From Lachnoclostridium sp. UBA6475 (GTDB taxonomy: Bacteria; Bacillota; Clostridia; Lachnospirales; Lachnospiraceae): DNA of 7,556 bases. The DNA is taken from positions 1-7,556 of the forward strand of contig DJNB01000053.1 of NCBI GenBank assembly GCA_002435545.1, given 5' to 3'. Under the pieces are notes generated by a model that worked only from the letters and a program-made list of their open reading frames with translations, was not told the DNA's origin and made no database searches. Shown piece by piece: positions 6,293 through 7,556 of the stretch (position 1 is its first letter; every line of letters begins with the position of its first letter). The position numbers were made by a program, and so were the translations under genes.

Positions 6293-6321
6293 TTGACAAA
6301 ATAGCGGAAAAAGACTAAAAT
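6293..6321 (+). promoter_or_regulatory. Predicted sigma-A promoter for alaS
   Basis: TTGACA at 6293-6298 and TAAAAT at 6316-6321 are separated by exactly 17 bases, the ideal arrangement for a housekeeping promoter. The -35 element begins 6 bases after the GH10 stop codon. The expected transcription start is near 6328, which gives alaS a leader of about 60 bases. It is the best promoter-like sequence I can find in the window. The -10 element overlaps the left foot of the hairpin that should end upstream transcripts. Confidence 0.7.
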
Positions 6322-6353
6322 AAAGACGTGCGTTTTGCGTACGTCTTTATTTA
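6317..6353. terminator. Intrinsic terminator after the GH10 gene
   Basis: AAATAAAGACGT (6318-6329) pairs perfectly with ACGTCTTTATTT (6341-6352). Three more pairs (one G-U) extend the stem inward to 15 pairs, closing a 5-base TTTTG loop. The stem has a GC-richer top and an A-rich left and T-rich right foot, so the T stretch that follows the GC core serves as the termination tract. The near symmetry means it could work on either strand. It is the only strong hairpin terminator I noticed between 202 and 6388. Confidence 0.8.
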
Positions 6354-6373
6354 GATAATTATGTATTGACATA

Positions 6374-6381
6374 GAAGGAGG
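6374..6381 (+). promoter_or_regulatory. alaS ribosome binding site
   Basis: AAGGAGGA lies 6 bases before the ATG at 6388. It is a strong site and confirms the start. The region from the terminator to here (6354-6373) is AT-rich and holds no recognisable T-box stem or antiterminator; there are only about 100 bases between the two genes, far too few for a T-box leader. Confidence 0.75.
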
Positions 6382-6387
6382 ACCCAC

Positions 6388-7556
6388 ATGAAACCATATG
6401 GATTGAATGAACTTAGGAAAATGTATCTGGATTTCTTTGAAAGCAAAGGTCATCTTGTGATGAAGAGCTTTTCATTGATCCCGCAAAATGACAAGAGTCT
6501 TCTCTTGATCAATGCCGGTATGGCGCCATTGAAGCCATATTTTACCGGTCAGGAGATTCCACCGAGACGCCGTGTGACAACCTGTCAGAAATGTATTCGT
6601 ACCGGTGATATCGAAAATGTAGGAAAGACCGCCCGTCATGGTACATTTTTTGAGATGCTTGGAAACTTTTCTTTTGGAGATTATTTCAAACATGAAGCCA
6701 TTGCGTGGTCTTGGGAATTTTTGACAAGAACTTTGGAGATTCCGGCAGACCGTTTGTATCCGTCTGTTTATCAGGACGACGATGAGGCGTTTGACATTTG
6801 GAATAAGGAGATCGGCGTAGACAAAGACCGTATCTTCCGTTTTGGAAAAGAAGACAATTTCTGGGAGCATGGCGCAGGTCCTTGTGGTCCTTGTTCGGAA
6901 ATTTATTATGACCGTGGAGAAAAATACGGCTGTGGAAAACCGGGATGTACGGTAGGCTGTGACTGTGACCGTTATATCGAGATCTGGAACAACGTATTTA
7001 CCCAGTTCAATAATGACGGAAATGGCAACTATGAAGAACTTGAAAATAAAAACATTGATACCGGTATGGGACTGGAGCGTCTGGCTACCGTAATGCAGGA
7101 TGTGGATTCCATTTTTGACGTAGATACGATCAAAGCCATCCGCGATGAAGTCTGCAAATACGCCAACGTAAAGTATGAGACGGAATACAAAAAAGATGTT
7201 TCCATCCGTGTGATTACAGATCATATCCGTTCGGTAACCTTTATGGTATCCGACGGTATCATGCCATCCAATGAAGGACGTGGCTATGTTCTCCGCCGTC
7301 TGCTCCGCCGTGCAGCGCGTCATGGCAGACTGCTTGGTATCAAGGGGGCATTCCTTGCCAAATTGAGTGAAGTGGTGATCCGTGAATCAAAGGACGGTTA
7401 TCCGGAACTGGCGGATAAAAAAGATTATATCCTGAAATTGATCGCTACGGAAGAGGAAAACTTCAATAAGACCATTGATCAGGGGCTGTCTATTTTAAAT
7501 GACATGATGGCTGAGATGGAAGCAGAGAAGAAGACGGTTCTTTCCGGCGATAATAC
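6388..7556 (+). CDS. alaS: Alanine--tRNA ligase, N-terminal 389 residues (cut by window end)
   Basis: Cytosolic class II synthetase that charges tRNA-Ala with alanine. The open frame runs from ATG 6388 past the window edge without a stop, so the editing, oligomerisation and C-Ala domains are missing only because the window ends. The start MKPYGLNELRKMYLDFFESKGH is canonical for the family in the LRKMYLDFFESKGH part. Further marks are LINAGMAPLKPYF, the motif-2 region TCQKCIRTGDIENVGKTARH and FFEMLGNFSFGDYFK, the CGPC pair (C166, C169), and motif 3 DTGMGLERL. The helical part follows with DHIRSVTFMVSDG and GYVLRRLLRRAARHG. A Cys-rich insertion (C182, C187, C191, C193) sits before the YIEIWNNVF segment and is, from memory, common in clostridial enzymes. 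The gene seems to be transcribed from its own promoter at 6293-6321. Confidence 0.97.
   Translation, partial: MKPYGLNELRKMYLDFFESKGHLVMKSFSLIPQNDKSLLLINAGMAPLKPYFTGQEIPPRRRVTTCQKCIRTGDIENVGKTARHGTFFEMLGNFSFGDYFKHEAIAWSWEFLTRTLEIPADRLYPSVYQDDDEAFDIWNKEIGVDKDRIFRFGKEDNFWEHGAGPCGPCSEIYYDRGEKYGCGKPGCTVGCDCDRYIEIWNNVFTQFNNDGNGNYEELENKNIDTGMGLERLATVMQDVDSIFDVDTIKAIRDEVCKYANVKYETEYKKDVSIRVITDHIRSVTFMVSDGIMPSNEGRGYVLRRLLRRAARHGRLLGIKGAFLAKLSEVVIRESKDGYPELADKKDYILKLIATEEENFNKTIDQGLSILNDMMAEMEAEKKTVLSGDN

Noticed and set aside
6366..6371. Second TTGACA just before the alaS ribosome binding site
   Set aside because: A matching -10 would fall at about 6389-6394, on the start codon of alaS, so it cannot give an alaS mRNA with a ribosome binding site. 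No good -10 sequence is there.
6472..7323. 283-codon open frame on the minus strand inside alaS
   Set aside because: Also in exact codon register with alaS, whose strong codon bias avoids TTA, CTA and TCA. No family resemblance; a shadow of the real gene.
1..7556. Mobile elements, phage genes, defence systems or RNA genes
   Set aside because: I looked for transposase or integrase motifs, long inverted repeats, tRNA-like cloverleafs and repeat-spacer patterns. The window is almost fully covered by identified same-strand genes, and the only intergenic region of any size (6288-6387) is explained by a promoter and a terminator.

Overview
The window looks like chromosome from a Gram-positive anaerobe of the Clostridia, most likely a gut or rumen Lachnospiraceae. 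The evidence is moderate GC content by eye, strong AGGAGG-type ribosome binding sites, tightly packed same-strand genes, a DUF896 gene (a Firmicutes family), an alanyl-tRNA synthetase with the Cys-rich insertion I associate with clostridia, and a secreted GH10 xylanase with a lysine-rich Ig-like module and a Pro/Thr linker. The assignment is inference from protein style, not from a search.

Layout (all genes on the + strand). 2-202 is the 3' end of an FAD-dependent dehydrogenase (COG2509-like). It overlaps by one base with proB (202-1035, glutamate 5-kinase without a PUA domain). Next come a DUF896/YnzC-like small protein (1042-1269), which overlaps by one base with a 5-formyltetrahydrofolate cyclo-ligase (1269-1871), and then proA (1897-3141, glutamate-5-semialdehyde dehydrogenase). 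Gaps are -1, 6, -1 and 25 bases, so these five genes look like one transcription unit. ProB and ProA carry out the first two steps from glutamate to proline; the spontaneous cyclisation product would need ProC, which is not in the window.

Only 29 bases after proA, with a very strong ribosome binding site and no visible terminator or promoter between, lies a 1038-residue secreted multidomain GH10 protein (3171-6287). Its order is signal peptide, polycationic Big-type module (30 Lys and no Asp or Glu in 80 residues), Pro/Thr linker, GH10 catalytic domain, three related beta-type modules of about 85 residues, and a PPC-like C-terminal domain. Both catalytic glutamates are in place (E322, E449), but several other positions normally invariant around the GH10 -1 subsite differ.

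The intergenic region 6288-6387 holds a consensus sigma-A promoter (TTGACA, 17 bases, TAAAAT) whose -10 element and expected start point overlap a strong hairpin terminator (6317-6353). It therefore seems to end the upstream unit and start alaS in the same 60 bases. alaS (6388 to the end) is cut by the window edge and has no room for a T-box leader.

Most of the window is ordinary housekeeping. The most unusual object is the xylanase-like protein, both for its architecture and active-site differences and for its position between proline biosynthesis and alaS. I saw no mobile element, CRISPR array, RNA gene or phage signature.
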